Shown here: piece by piece, positions 9,101 through 17,033 of the stretch | Numbering within the stretch: position 1 is the stretch's first letter | Layout of the letters: each line of letters begins with the position of its first letter | Source: Bacteroidaceae bacterium | Lineage (GTDB): Bacteria > Bacteroidota > Bacteroidia > Bacteroidales > Bacteroidaceae | Direction: 5' to 3' | Assembly: GCA_024682035.1 (NCBI GenBank) | Contig: JAIKZS010000012.1 | Span: 1-49,657, forward strand | Length of the DNA: 49,657 nt | Notes under the pieces: model-generated | Database searches by the model: none | Seen by the model: only the letters and a program-made list of their open reading frames with translations | Told to the model about the DNA's origin: nothing | Program-made: the position numbers and the translations under genes

Positions 9101-9938
9101 CAAACCCAAGAATGCAGAGGAGTTTGCTGAATGGGCACAATGGGTAAATTATAACGGTTATCGTGCTATGTTTGAAGGCCGTGGCGAGCATCGTCGTGGT
9201 TTACTGTTGTGGATGAGTCACCCCGCTTGGCCGTCTATGGTTTGGCAAACCTACGATTACTACCTCAATCCTACGGGAGCCTACTTTGGTAGTAAGAAGG
9301 CTTGTGAACCTATTCATATTCAATGGAATCCTGTGCGCGATGATATTGAGGTTGTGAACTACTATGCAGGCGATTTTGCTGGTGTTACGGCAATTGCTCA
9401 GTTAATCAGTCAAGATGGTCAGGTGACTTGGGAGAAACAGACTACCTTGGATGTGGTGAACGACGAAACCGTGGCTTTGTTTGCGTTGGAAGAACCAGCA
9501 GCTTTGAGTCAAACATATTTCATTAAATTGACATTGAAGCAGGGCGACAAACTGTTATCCGACAACTTCTATGTGCGTGGCAAGGAAAGTGGCAATTACC
9601 AATCGTTGCTCGATTTGCCTTATGTTCAGTTAAGTAACGACATCAAGGTAGTGCGTGAAGGCGACGAATGGGTATTGGATGGCATGATGAAGAACGATGG
9701 CGACACCCCAGCTTTGATGATTCGCTTGACTGTGAAGGGAGACAAGACAGCTTGCATGATGACTCCTGTGATGTATAATGACAATTATTTCAGTTTGATG
9801 CCTGGCGAGAGCAAGCCAATTCATATCACCTTGAAACATGCTGATACGCAAGGTGAAAAACCAACGCTGGAAATTACGGGCTTTAATGTCACAAGTGACA
9901 AAGCGAAAGTAGGCAAGACCCGCAAGAGTCTGCGATAA
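6126..9938 (+). CDS. Glycoside hydrolase family 2 lipoprotein with discoidin-like domains
   Basis: Large (1270 residues) exported lipoprotein, lipobox VMAG-C23, probably surface or periplasmic. After the Cys come two discoidin (F5/8 type C, CBM32-like) regions at about 60-280 and 285-390, the second ending 'SRYVRLNLTEAAGGKPYVL'. A GH2 sugar-binding jelly roll (about 400-610), an immunoglobulin-like domain (about 615-740), a TIM barrel (about 750-1050) and C-terminal beta domains follow. The likely acid/base is E869 in 'GRNEGNPP' and the likely nucleophile E928 in 'FHSERGMPN'. The closest GH2 types are beta-mannosidases, exo-beta-glucosaminidases and endo-beta-mannosidases; the substrate cannot be fixed from sequence. 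It stands alone, without a visible SusCD pair or regulator beside it. A terminator follows at once. Confidence 0.88.
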   Translation: MKNNFLYKAWAVMACSALVMAGCGGGQQPSQEGMNRKPGNYPGNPAEWFAPTLVTDLNYRNVAQLKAAYASSSIDYNLTAQLATDGILTDKMPATTQLFTQQGEVPRHQKEIMFDTNDVTSFAVQGGDIFLQLDMADMQVDIDEIALRGRVTLDPSATRGYVVKTLASVDGNTWEELDVQQGNGFFGNENRGGGYRYEMKTPTGKSPVRFMYDYQPKPAPAAATPNYGNGGQRMENRTIDYVVKLNSAKAYSHFKIEMKMPSAKNWSFSSWNFAKAGEPVSVLPSYRFNSAWMSASAGNEWLMVDLGAEAQYDKMNLHWINKAVKGVIEASDDAKTWKQVAELPGGEAQNDEIDLGKTVKSRYVRLNLTEAAGGKPYVLSELEVMGKGGLTAQPQVAEVTWTNLNIDNDQVLNGQRSLDGSDWKLQRASEVNATGEAIAMSGFDDKTWIAATVPGTVLSSYVNIGAVPDPNVADNQLQVSESFFYSDFWYRHTFNVDALAERMFLDFSGINWKAEIFLNGKQVGNIDGAFMRGKFDVTGVVKQGENVLAVKIIKNAHPGVIKEQTAWSPDYNGGVLGADNPTFHASIGWDWIPTIRGRNIGIWNDVYLTYAGAVTIENPFVQTDLALPATDCADILAEATLKNHSDKAVKGVLNFNMQGDGSGVAEQMEVELAPGEEKLVKLPSARLDNPKLWWPVGYGDQYLYDSKFTFTVDNRESDAKTFKTGVRELTFVDEPYVQSGGILRPKEQFKNPVRLTVYINGKRAVGFGGNWGMAESNLNYRGREYDAAVKYHADMHFTIIRDWVGMIGDEEFYEACDKYGVLIWQDFWLANPADGPDPYYEEMFVANARDYVKRIRNHAALGIYVGRNEGNPPASLDGQLRGLVAELHPGMRYISHSADGVVSGEGPYRALEPIEYFRNYGHDRFHSERGMPNVMTYESMKQAFGEDHLEPVSTLDTPNPMYGLHDYALGGNNGPSAQSTQTFNDMIAKMFDKPKNAEEFAEWAQWVNYNGYRAMFEGRGEHRRGLLLWMSHPAWPSMVWQTYDYYLNPTGAYFGSKKACEPIHIQWNPVRDDIEVVNYYAGDFAGVTAIAQLISQDGQVTWEKQTTLDVVNDETVALFALEEPAALSQTYFIKLTLKQGDKLLSDNFYVRGKESGNYQSLLDLPYVQLSNDIKVVREGDEWVLDGMMKNDGDTPALMIRLTVKGDKTACMMTPVMYNDNYFSLMPGESKPIHITLKHADTQGEKPTLEITGFNVTSDKAKVGKTRKSLR

Positions 9939-9946
9939 CCAAAGAG

Positions 9947-9974
9947 AAGGGATAACAATTCGTTATCCCTTTTT
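9947..9974. terminator. Terminator between the GH2 gene and the CPBP protease gene
   Basis: A perfect 10-base stem, AAGGGATAAC at 9947-9956 and its complement at 9962-9971, with a five-base loop, runs into a plus-strand T-run. It follows the GH2 stop by nine bases. The right arm contains the stop codon of the convergent CPBP gene, so it may serve both strands. Confidence 0.8.
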
Positions 9975-10718
9975 CTTTAATAGTTGTATAGAAAGTATTA
10001 ATAGTAAAATGGCTACGGCCAGACAAATGAAGTAAGGAATAGGTCCCATTACATCAATCAGCGTTTCAGCATCAGGATAGATTTTCGTGAAGAAAACCGA
10101 CAGACTGTTGTTAAGGATATGAATCACTATACAAGGCACCAGACTACGTGTTTTGTAGAATAGCCACCCCAGTAATAAACCTATTAAAAAAGCATTTAAA
10201 ACCTGTGCTGGATTGATGTGGAAAATGCCAAAGATGAGGGCCGAATAAATGATGGCTTTCTTCGGACTATAACCTTTCAGCAGTTCTGTGGTAATGGCGC
10301 CTCTGAACAGCATTTCTTCTAAAACTGGCCCTACAATGGCTATGGCTAAAACACCTAGCCAAGAACCCTCCATGTTGGAGAAGGTGCTTTCCAGCCAGTT
10401 GGGCAAGAAACTGAAGATAGACGCCACGGCATCGGAGATGAAGATGGCCGACAGACCAGCTACGACTGTCCAACAAAGGAAAGATGGTGTTGTGGGGTTT
10501 ATTAATTGTTTATCAGATAGATATCCTTTGTAAAACAGGATGCCTGCCATTATAACATTGGCCAATAGCAATGCTATCACCACCGAAAGTTCTACTTCTA
10601 AGGTTGGCCATTGGGTGATGGCAAGTGATACAAGGGTGCCTGCTATGAGCTGTATCAGCAAATAAAGCAGCACTAAAAGAATAGACTTCTTCAACATTGA
10701 CTTTTGATTATTCACCAT
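9963..10718 (-). CDS. CPBP family intramembrane metalloprotease (CAAX/Abi type)
   Basis: Multi-pass membrane protein of 251 residues with the CPBP (Abi) glutamate protease motifs: 'EEMLFRG' (motif 1, EExxxxR, about residue 135) and 'FGIFHINP' (motif 2, FxxxH, about 164), plus a later 'IHILNN' (about 200) as motif 3. These residues form the intramembrane active site in Rce1-like enzymes, but the bacterial substrates are mostly unknown. Start is ATG 10718; an internal ATG at 10697 would begin directly at 'MLKKSILLVLLY' and is also plausible. It is the last gene of the ATPase-ribF-CPBP run on the minus strand, 20 bases after ribF. Confidence 0.85.
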   Translation of the reverse strand: MVNNQKSMLKKSILLVLLYLLIQLIAGTLVSLAITQWPTLEVELSVVIALLLANVIMAGILFYKGYLSDKQLINPTTPSFLCWTVVAGLSAIFISDAVASIFSFLPNWLESTFSNMEGSWLGVLAIAIVGPVLEEMLFRGAITTELLKGYSPKKAIIYSALIFGIFHINPAQVLNAFLIGLLLGWLFYKTRSLVPCIVIHILNNSLSVFFTKIYPDAETLIDVMGPIPYFICLAVAILLLILSIQLLKKKG

Positions 10719-10738
10719 TGATCTTCAAAAGTTTAATA

Positions 10739-11632
10739 TTATACAATCTTATTGTTGTCCAGGATGGCTTTGATTTCAGTAGCATCTTGTTGCAATTGTA
10801 ACGCTAATTGCTCCTTTGAAGCAAATTTTACTTCCCCTCGTGTTCGTTTTACCAACGACAATCGTAACTCCTTATTATAAATGTCTTCGTGGAAATCGAA
10901 AATATGTACCTCGATGCTACGCTCATCACCGTTAGCCATTGTTGGTCGGGTACCAATATTGAGCATGCCTTGGTAGGTGGTACCCTCTAATTCAACCAGC
11001 ACAGCATATACCCCATTATCAGGAATGAGCTTTTCTGTCGCTACTTGCAAATTAGCCGTTGGGAAACCCATGGTTTGGCCCACGTGGAAACCACTCACCA
11101 CTTTGCCTTCCAGTTGGTAATAATGCCCCAATATTTCATTGGCCGGTTCCAAATCGCCAGCAAGCAGTAATTGTCTGATTCTGGACGAACTGACAGCTGG
11201 GAACTCGGTGGCCTGTATGACCTCTATGCCCAATGTTTGTCCATAACGTACATAATCATCAAACCCTTCAGATCGATTATGCCCGAAACGATGGTCATAA
11301 CCTATAACTAATGTCACTACCTGATAGTTGGAATGAAGCAGTTGCATGAATGTATAAGCAGAAAGAGAGGCCAATTCAGGCGTGAACTCCATTACCTCGC
11401 AATGATCAATGCCTGCTTGATGTAGCAATCGAAGTTTTTCTTGGGTGGTGGTTAACAAACAGAAACGGTCGGTTTCATGACTCACCACATGACGAGGTTG
11501 TTGGGCGAAGGTGATGACCATAGCAGACAAATTATGTGTATGTGCCACCTCAAGCACCTGCTTGAGCAAATGCTGGTGCCCACGATGCACACCATCGAAA
11601 AATCCTATAGTCGCCACATATTTGTTGCCCAT
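10739..11632 (-). CDS. ribF: Bifunctional riboflavin kinase / FAD synthetase
   Basis: Makes FMN from riboflavin and ATP, then FAD from FMN and ATP. The 297 residues are close to the family norm (about 310). The N-terminal nucleotidyl-transferase half begins 'VATIGFFDGVHRGHQHLL', carrying the HxGH-type motif, and includes 'VIGYDHRFG' and 'SSSRIRQLL'. The C-terminal kinase half shows 'GFHVGQTMGFPTANL' and 'DNGVYAVLV'. Only one base separates its start from the stop of the upstream Ca2+-ATPase, so the genes are very probably co-transcribed. I see no FMN riboswitch; the gene lies inside an operon. Confidence 0.95.
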   Translation of the reverse strand: MGNKYVATIGFFDGVHRGHQHLLKQVLEVAHTHNLSAMVITFAQQPRHVVSHETDRFCLLTTTQEKLRLLHQAGIDHCEVMEFTPELASLSAYTFMQLLHSNYQVVTLVIGYDHRFGHNRSEGFDDYVRYGQTLGIEVIQATEFPAVSSSRIRQLLLAGDLEPANEILGHYYQLEGKVVSGFHVGQTMGFPTANLQVATEKLIPDNGVYAVLVELEGTTYQGMLNIGTRPTMANGDERSIEVHIFDFHEDIYNKELRLSLVKRTRGEVKFASKEQLALQLQQDATEIKAILDNNKIV

Positions 11633-11633
11633 C

Positions 11634-14315
11634 TTAACGCTTGTTCCTTTTAATTAATCTATCAATTTCACCCACCCAAAGCACACAAGATGTTGCGCCC
11701 AAAATAATGAACCACTCCGTAATGTGAAGAGGTTCCGTACGGAAAACTTCTCCACCAAACGTTACAATTAAAATCTGTCCTACCAAAATAAGTAGTGCTA
11801 CACCCATTAAACCTTGTGAATGATGTAGATTCTTAAAGGCTGATTCGTAAGAACCAAAGGTTTTTGCATTGAATAAATTCCAGAATTGTAACAATACAAA
11901 TACGGTAAAGAAGATGGTTAGACGATGCAGGTTCATACCTCCATCAGCATGATTATATACATAAAGCAATCCCATTAGCGCTACTAAAAATATGAGTCCG
12001 TAGCCAAGGATAAATGTCTTCATCGGACTTGTAATGATAAAATCGGAAGACTTGCGAGGCTTTTCATGCATCACGGCCTCGCTGGGTGGGAGAGAAGCAA
12101 GTGCCAAGGCAGCAAATGTATCCATGATAAGGTTCACCCACAGCATTTGCGTTACTGTAAGAGGCAATTCTGTTCCAAAGAAAGCACCTAAAAAAACTAT
12201 GAGCAACGCCACCAGGTTAATGGTAAGTTGGAACAAAATGAATCGCTGAATGTTGCGATAGAGCGAACGACCCCACATGACAGCAGTACCGATGCTATTG
12301 AAAGAATTGTCCAATAATGTAATGTCGGAAGCTTCTTTGGCCACAGAGGTACCATCACCCATGGAAAGTCCTACTTGTGCATGATGCAGGGCAGGAGCAT
12401 CGTTTGTACCATCACCAGTAACGGCCACTACGGCACCTTTCTGTTGCAAAAGCTGTACCAGTCGTTGTTTATCCGTTGGTCGTGCTCGTGACATAATTTT
12501 TATGTCTAGCACCCTTTCCAAGGCCTCTTCATCGCTCAAAGCAGCAAAATCAGTACCCGTAATGCGGTTACGGTCAGTATCTTCAGGTGTCCACAATCCA
12601 ATCTGGCGACCAATTTCTGTAGCCGTAGCAGGCGTATCACCTGTAACAATCTTTACTTGAATGCCTGCAGACTGGCAACGTTTGACGGCATCTGGCACAT
12701 CGGGGCGTACAGGATCGCTGATGGCAACATAACCTAAGAAGATGGCATCGTTTAATTCACCATTGAGCAAGGACGAAGTGTCGTTATTGTCTGAGCCATG
12801 GTTTATTTTATATGCAAACCCCAATGTTCGCATACCTTGATTTTGGAAGGTCAAGAGGTCTTGCTCGATGGTTTGCTGATAGTTGGATATGGGCTCTAAA
12901 CCTTTGGAACTATGCACGTGTGAGCACATCTTTGCTACAATTTCAGGTGCACCTTTTATATATAATACATCTTTACCCAACAGGGCAGAATGAACCAGGG
13001 TACCCATAAATTTACGTTCGGTCGAGAAAGCCAATTGTTCAATGACTGTAGCATCTTGTCTTAGTTTCAGGTAATCAATGCCTTGCTTATGAAGCCATAA
13101 AAGCAAGGCCACCTCGGTAGGGTTGCCAATGCCTGTAGGTTGCCCTGCATCAGCAGAAATATCTAAGAACGAAGTAGAGTTGGCACTGATGCCTTCTTTA
13201 ATCAGCACACTGATTCCATCATCTTTCAATTGCTTGTCCTTTTGCAAACCAAAGAAACAAGCTTCTTGCATCTGCATCAGGTTTTGTGTCAAGGTACCCG
13301 TTTTGTCTGTACAAATAACATTGATGGCACCCATGGTTTCACAAGCATGCATCTTGCGCACCAAGTTGTTGGTAGAAAGCATCCTGCGCATATTCAAGGC
13401 CAAACTCAATGTCACACTCATAGGGAGGCCTTCAGGCACAGCTACTACAATCAGGGTAACGGCCATCATGAATATTTGTAACGTATCTTTGATAGGATTC
13501 AGCCAATCGTCGAAAGAATGCAGGGAACCAAAGTCGTAAGCCAAGATAACATCTTTGATGAAAAAAGCCAAGAATGCCAATGCAGCAACAGTGAAGCCAA
13601 TATGGCCAATGAGCTGAGCCAGTTTGTCTAATTGCTGATTCAAAGGTGTAACCTCATGCGTTTCCTCTGAGCTGTGTTTGGCCACCTTGCCAATTTCTGT
13701 GGCATCACCCACCAATAAAACTTCCATAATGCCGTGTCCGTCAAGTACGGTGGTGCTTCGCATCACCATATTATCAGCATAGGTAGCGTCTGGGTGAAAA
13801 TGAGCAGGGTTGGTGGTTTTGGAGGCTGACGGTTCTCCCGTAAGTGACGACTCGTTTACTAATAATGAGGTGGCTTCCAATAATTTGCCATCGGCAGGAA
13901 CCTCTTCGCCCGTTTCCAGCAGTACGATATCGCCTACCACAATGTTTTTACGAGGAACTTCGCAAACATGTCCATTGCGCATCACCCTCACGGCATTGTC
14001 GTCATTAACGGTGTTGAGCAAATCAAATTTGCGGTTGGCATCGTATTCAAATAGGAAACCTACACCTGTAGCCAGTAGAATAGCAGCAATAATGCCGATG
14101 GTTTCGGCATATTCATTTTCAAATATGGATATGACCAGTGAGAGGCAAGCTGCTACGAGCAGGATGCGGATGACAGGGTCGGAGAATTTCTCCAAGTATA
14201 ACTGCCACATGGATTTACGCTTAGGAGGAGTAAGCACATTAGCACCATGCTCCTGCCTACTACGCAACACCTCAGCATCGGTCAGTCCGGTTAATATAGG
14301 TTTATCTTCTGTCAT
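11634..14315 (-). CDS. Calcium-translocating P-type ATPase (P2B/PMCA-like)
   Basis: Cytoplasmic-membrane cation pump of 893 residues. Domain order is an N-terminal cation-ATPase segment (about 8-70), the first membrane helices, an actuator domain with 'LLVNESSLTGEPS' (the TGE motif), M4 with 'VVAVPEGLPMS', the phosphorylation site 'CTDKTGTLTQN' with D337, the nucleotide domain ('YIKGAPEIV'), the hinge 'VTGDGTNDAPAL' and C-terminal helices. The PEGLP motif and overall length favour the Ca2+ P2-type group, although Mn2+ or other cations are possible. First gene of the minus-strand operon with ribF and CPBP, with a good promoter at 14346-14377. Confidence 0.9.
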   Translation of the reverse strand: MTEDKPILTGLTDAEVLRSRQEHGANVLTPPKRKSMWQLYLEKFSDPVIRILLVAACLSLVISIFENEYAETIGIIAAILLATGVGFLFEYDANRKFDLLNTVNDDNAVRVMRNGHVCEVPRKNIVVGDIVLLETGEEVPADGKLLEATSLLVNESSLTGEPSASKTTNPAHFHPDATYADNMVMRSTTVLDGHGIMEVLLVGDATEIGKVAKHSSEETHEVTPLNQQLDKLAQLIGHIGFTVAALAFLAFFIKDVILAYDFGSLHSFDDWLNPIKDTLQIFMMAVTLIVVAVPEGLPMSVTLSLALNMRRMLSTNNLVRKMHACETMGAINVICTDKTGTLTQNLMQMQEACFFGLQKDKQLKDDGISVLIKEGISANSTSFLDISADAGQPTGIGNPTEVALLLWLHKQGIDYLKLRQDATVIEQLAFSTERKFMGTLVHSALLGKDVLYIKGAPEIVAKMCSHVHSSKGLEPISNYQQTIEQDLLTFQNQGMRTLGFAYKINHGSDNNDTSSLLNGELNDAIFLGYVAISDPVRPDVPDAVKRCQSAGIQVKIVTGDTPATATEIGRQIGLWTPEDTDRNRITGTDFAALSDEEALERVLDIKIMSRARPTDKQRLVQLLQQKGAVVAVTGDGTNDAPALHHAQVGLSMGDGTSVAKEASDITLLDNSFNSIGTAVMWGRSLYRNIQRFILFQLTINLVALLIVFLGAFFGTELPLTVTQMLWVNLIMDTFAALALASLPPSEAVMHEKPRKSSDFIITSPMKTFILGYGLIFLVALMGLLYVYNHADGGMNLHRLTIFFTVFVLLQFWNLFNAKTFGSYESAFKNLHHSQGLMGVALLILVGQILIVTFGGEVFRTEPLHITEWFIILGATSCVLWVGEIDRLIKRNKR

Positions 14316-14345
14316 GTTGCATTATCAATGCGAATAATTTCGCCA

Positions 14346-14377
14346 CAAAATTACACAAATAACACTTATTTCCCAAA
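14346..14377 (-). promoter_or_regulatory. Promoter of the Ca2+-ATPase / ribF / CPBP operon
   Basis: On the minus strand TTTG (14374-14377) is followed by 20 bases and then TAATTTTG (14346-14353), a consensus Bacteroidota housekeeping promoter. The -7 box ends 30 bases before the ATPase start. Confidence 0.75.
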
Positions 14378-14480
14378 CCTTGCTTGTACAACATTTACAA
14401 CATAGTCGCCCATTTTTCACATTCATTCATCATATCCATGCAAATACTTCTCGCTCTGAGAAAGAATAATACCAAAAATA

Positions 14481-14511
14481 TTTGGTTTTAGACAGAAGTT
14501 TCCTACCTTTG
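14481..14511 (+). promoter_or_regulatory. Promoter of the rubredoxin gene
   Basis: TTTG (14481-14484), 19 bases, then TACCTTTG (14504-14511): an exact match to the Bacteroidota -33/-7 consensus. It lies 50 bases before the rubredoxin ATG and suggests a well-expressed single gene. Confidence 0.8.
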
Positions 14512-14561
14512 CAAAAAGTGATAACTATAATTGATTAGCTAACATTTAAACTATTTTTAGT

Positions 14562-14720
14562 ATGGATAAGTACATTTGTTCTGTATGTGATTATGAGTAT
14601 GATCCAGCAGTAGGCGATCCAGATAATGGCGTTGCTCCTGGCACAGCATTTGAGGATCTTCCCGAAGATTGGGTTTGCCCTATTTGTGGCGTAGGTAAAG
14701 AAGAATTCAACAAGGCTTAA
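14562..14720 (+). CDS. rd: Rubredoxin
   Basis: Small iron-sulfur electron carrier of 52 residues, the normal length for a type I rubredoxin. The four cysteines that bind one iron are in two knuckles, '[10 protein letters not shown]' (C6, C9) and 'CPICG' (C39, C42). Between them is the typical '[20 protein letters not shown]' segment. It probably serves oxygen or peroxide detoxification (a rubrerythrin or superoxide reductase partner) in an anaerobe; no partner gene is adjacent. It is a stand-alone unit with its own consensus promoter and downstream hairpins. Identification is firm despite the short length. Confidence 0.95.
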   Translation: MDKYICSVCDYEYDPAVGDPDNGVAPGTAFEDLPEDWVCPICGVGKEEFNKA

Positions 14721-14760
14721 AATTCCTTGTGCTTTTTACTGCACATTTTTAACGTACAAA

Positions 14761-14809
14761 GTTAAGGTTTTCCTTAACGGATATAGCTCCTTTTTTTAAG
14801 GAGCTATAT
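14761..14809. terminator. Two adjacent hairpins between rubredoxin and the Fur-family gene
   Basis: A 7-base stem GTTAAGG/CCTTAAC with a four-base loop (14761-14778) is followed two bases later by a perfect 12-base stem ATATAGCTCCTT/AAGGAGCTATAT (14781-14809) with a T5 loop. The second arm reaches the first base of the convergent Fur-family stop codon. Neither strand has a strong T-run after the stem, so this may terminate both genes weakly or stabilise their 3' ends. Confidence 0.6.
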
Positions 14810-15234
14810 TATTGTTGGCATTTCTGACAAATTCCTTTTACTAAATAGTTGATGGTGGTAATGCTATAACCGTCAGGTAAAGCAACCACTGGTATTGGTA
14901 TGTCGTTCAAGCAATATGTTTGTCCGCATCGTTCACAATAAAAGTGAACATGTACGTCGTTGTCATGCTCGTCATTGTGGCAATGGCAAAGCTCATAGCG
15001 GATGGCATCTGCACCGTCTTCTAACACATGCACCATATGTTGTTCGCGGAATAGGGTCAATGTTCTGAAAATATTCGACTTGTCGATGGTATCCACTAAA
15101 TCCTCCAATTCCATCATTGTCAGGGGATATTTGGCTTCCGACAACGCTTTTATCAGGGTTATTCTGTTGGCTGTGGGCCTGATGCCGTGCTCTAACAACA
15201 TCTCTATACTTTTTGCTTCATCCATTTTCCACAT
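14809..15234 (-). CDS. Fur family transcriptional repressor
   Basis: Metal-dependent DNA-binding regulator of 141 residues. The winged-helix part ('GIRPTANRITLIKALSEAKYPLTMMELEDL', cited here as residues about 15-45; 'DKSNIFRTLTLFREQHMV') precedes a dimerisation/metal domain with a His-rich stretch ('CHCHNDEHDNDVHVHF') and two Cys pairs, 'CERCG' and 'CQKC', which probably hold structural zinc. Fur, Zur and PerR cannot be separated with confidence; the CxxC pairs and His-rich loop are shared by Fur and Zur. I chose ATG 15234 because an upstream TTG in frame at 15255 lies inside the -7 promoter box; ATG 15225 is also possible. Divergent from the nucleoside kinase. Confidence 0.85.
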   Translation of the reverse strand: MWKMDEAKSIEMLLEHGIRPTANRITLIKALSEAKYPLTMMELEDLVDTIDKSNIFRTLTLFREQHMVHVLEDGADAIRYELCHCHNDEHDNDVHVHFYCERCGQTYCLNDIPIPVVALPDGYSITTINYLVKGICQKCQQ

Positions 15235-15252
15235 TATTAATAGTTTATGCTG

Positions 15253-15260
15253 CAAAGTTA
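15253..15260 (-). promoter_or_regulatory. -7 box for the Fur-family gene
   Basis: TAACTTTG on the minus strand, an exact TAnnTTTG match, 18 bases upstream of the chosen ATG. It overlaps the apparent in-frame TTG codon at 15255, which argues against that start. Confidence 0.6.
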
Positions 15261-15348
15261 CAAAAAAATGTACTTTGTTTGTTACTATTTCAATTATTTG
15301 TCATATCTTTACGAGATAAATGCAATAAAAAACACTAACATAAACGTT

Positions 15349-17013
15349 ATGATACAGATAAGTTGTTTAAACAATGGCAAAATGTTAGAAGTCCCCGCAG
15401 GTAGCGATTTGCAGAGTATCTATACCGCTTCTGGTGTACAATTACCTTATCCAGTAATTAGTGCTAGGGTAAATAATGTGAGCGAAGGCCTTAGTTTCAA
15501 ATTATATAATAACAAGGATATTGAGTTCTTGGATGTTCGTGATCCTTCTGCCATGCGTACTTATGTTCGTTCGCTATGTTTTGTGCTGTATAAGGCTGTA
15601 AGCGAGTTGTTTCCTAACGGTGAGTTATTCCTTAAACACCCTGTTTCTAATGGCTATTATTGTTCGTTGTACATAGATAGGGCAATAACGCTCGAAGATG
15701 TGAGTGCCATTAAAGCCAAAATGAAGGAAATAATTGTTGCAGACATTCCTTTCAAACGAGTTGAATGTCAGGCAACAGAGGCTATACGCATTTTTAAGGA
15801 AAAAGGGCGTGATGATAAGGTAAAGCTGATTGAAACATCAGGCAAGCTTTACACCAATTATTATATGTTGGGCGACACGATAGACAGTTTTTATGGTAAT
15901 TTGGTACCATCAACAGGTTTCCTTAGCCTGTTTGATATCGTGAAATATTATGATGGTTTGTTGCTAAGGATACCTAGTCATGTGAATCCTGATAAGATAG
16001 ACGATATTATAAAACAGGAGAAGATGCTGGATGTGTTTCAAGAGCACTTGCGTTGGAATCATATTTTAAATATGGAAACGGTGGGCGACTTGAATGAGGC
16101 TTGTCAGCATGGCTTTGCTACGCGAATCATCAATGTGGCTGAAGCTTTGCAAGAGAAGAAGATAGCAAAAATAGCAGAACAGATTTACAATCGTACGGCT
16201 GAAGGGCGACCTGTAAAGCTGGTGCTGATTTCTGGTCCGTCATCATCAGGTAAAACTACTTTTAGCAAACGCCTTTCTGTACAATTGCTTACTAATGGCA
16301 TTATTCCTTATGCTATTTCGCTCGACAATTATTTCTTGCCTCGCGATAAAACGCCAAAAGATGAAAAAGGCGATTATGATTATGAATCAATTTATGCCCT
16401 CGATCTGCAGTTGTTTAATGAGCAGATGCAGGCTATCTTAAGAGGTGAAGAGGTAGAGTTGCCATATTACAACTTCCATACAGGGCTACGTGAATATCGT
16501 GGTGAAAAATTGAAATTGGAAGACAATATGGTGCTTGTGATGGAAGGTAATCATGGCTTGAATCCTGAACTGACACCACAGATTCCTGATGAAAGTAAGT
16601 TTAAGATTTATGTGTCGGCTTTGACAACCATAGCTCTTGACCGTCATAACTGGATACCAACTACCGATAACCGTTTGGTACGTCGCATTGTTCGCGATTT
16701 CAATTATCGTGGTTATTCTGCTCAGCAGACCATTGCTCGTTGGCAGAGTGTACGAGCTGGTGAAGACAAGTGGATATTCCCCTTCCAGGAGAATGCCGAT
16801 GTGATGTTTAACTCGGCTCTGTTGTTTGAATTTGCCGCTTTCCGCAGTCATGTGGAGCCAATACTAAACATGGTACCTCAAAATTGCCGTGAGTATGCTG
16901 AGGCTTATCGTTTATTGAAATTTATGCGTTATTTCTATGCTATACGAGATAACGAAATTCCATATACATCACTTATTCGTGAATTTATAGGTGGTAGTAG
17001 CTTTGTTTACTGA
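15349..17013 (+). CDS. Nucleoside (uridine-type) kinase with N-terminal TGS and tRNA-synthetase-like domains
   Basis: 554-residue protein of the Bacteroidota 'nucleoside kinase' family. It has a TGS-like domain (about 1-65, 'NGKMLEVPAGSDLQSIY'), a threonyl/alanyl-tRNA synthetase second-additional-domain-like part (about 70-240) and a C-terminal phosphoribulokinase/uridine kinase domain. The P-loop is 'SGPSSSGKTTF' with K302-T303, followed by 'ISLDNYFLPRDKTP' and 'LVMEGNHGLNPEL'. It likely phosphorylates uridine or cytidine, or a modified nucleoside; the RNA-binding-like N-terminus is unexplained. ATG 15349 is chosen because the 34 codons upstream contain the divergent promoter region. The next gene starts 20 bases after its stop, suggesting an operon. 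Confidence 0.87.
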   Translation: MIQISCLNNGKMLEVPAGSDLQSIYTASGVQLPYPVISARVNNVSEGLSFKLYNNKDIEFLDVRDPSAMRTYVRSLCFVLYKAVSELFPNGELFLKHPVSNGYYCSLYIDRAITLEDVSAIKAKMKEIIVADIPFKRVECQATEAIRIFKEKGRDDKVKLIETSGKLYTNYYMLGDTIDSFYGNLVPSTGFLSLFDIVKYYDGLLLRIPSHVNPDKIDDIIKQEKMLDVFQEHLRWNHILNMETVGDLNEACQHGFATRIINVAEALQEKKIAKIAEQIYNRTAEGRPVKLVLISGPSSSGKTTFSKRLSVQLLTNGIIPYAISLDNYFLPRDKTPKDEKGDYDYESIYALDLQLFNEQMQAILRGEEVELPYYNFHTGLREYRGEKLKLEDNMVLVMEGNHGLNPELTPQIPDESKFKIYVSALTTIALDRHNWIPTTDNRLVRRIVRDFNYRGYSAQQTIARWQSVRAGEDKWIFPFQENADVMFNSALLFEFAAFRSHVEPILNMVPQNCREYAEAYRLLKFMRYFYAIRDNEIPYTSLIREFIGGSSFVY

Positions 17014-17033
17014 AAATAAAAATAATCAATGAT

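Noticed and set aside
10739-11632. FMN riboswitch control of ribF
   Set aside because: The gene starts one base after the ATPase stop; no leader exists in which a riboswitch could fold.
13810-14337. 175-codon plus-strand frame opposite the Ca2+-ATPase
   Set aside because: Overlaps the conserved actuator and N-terminal parts of the ATPase in antisense and runs into its promoter.
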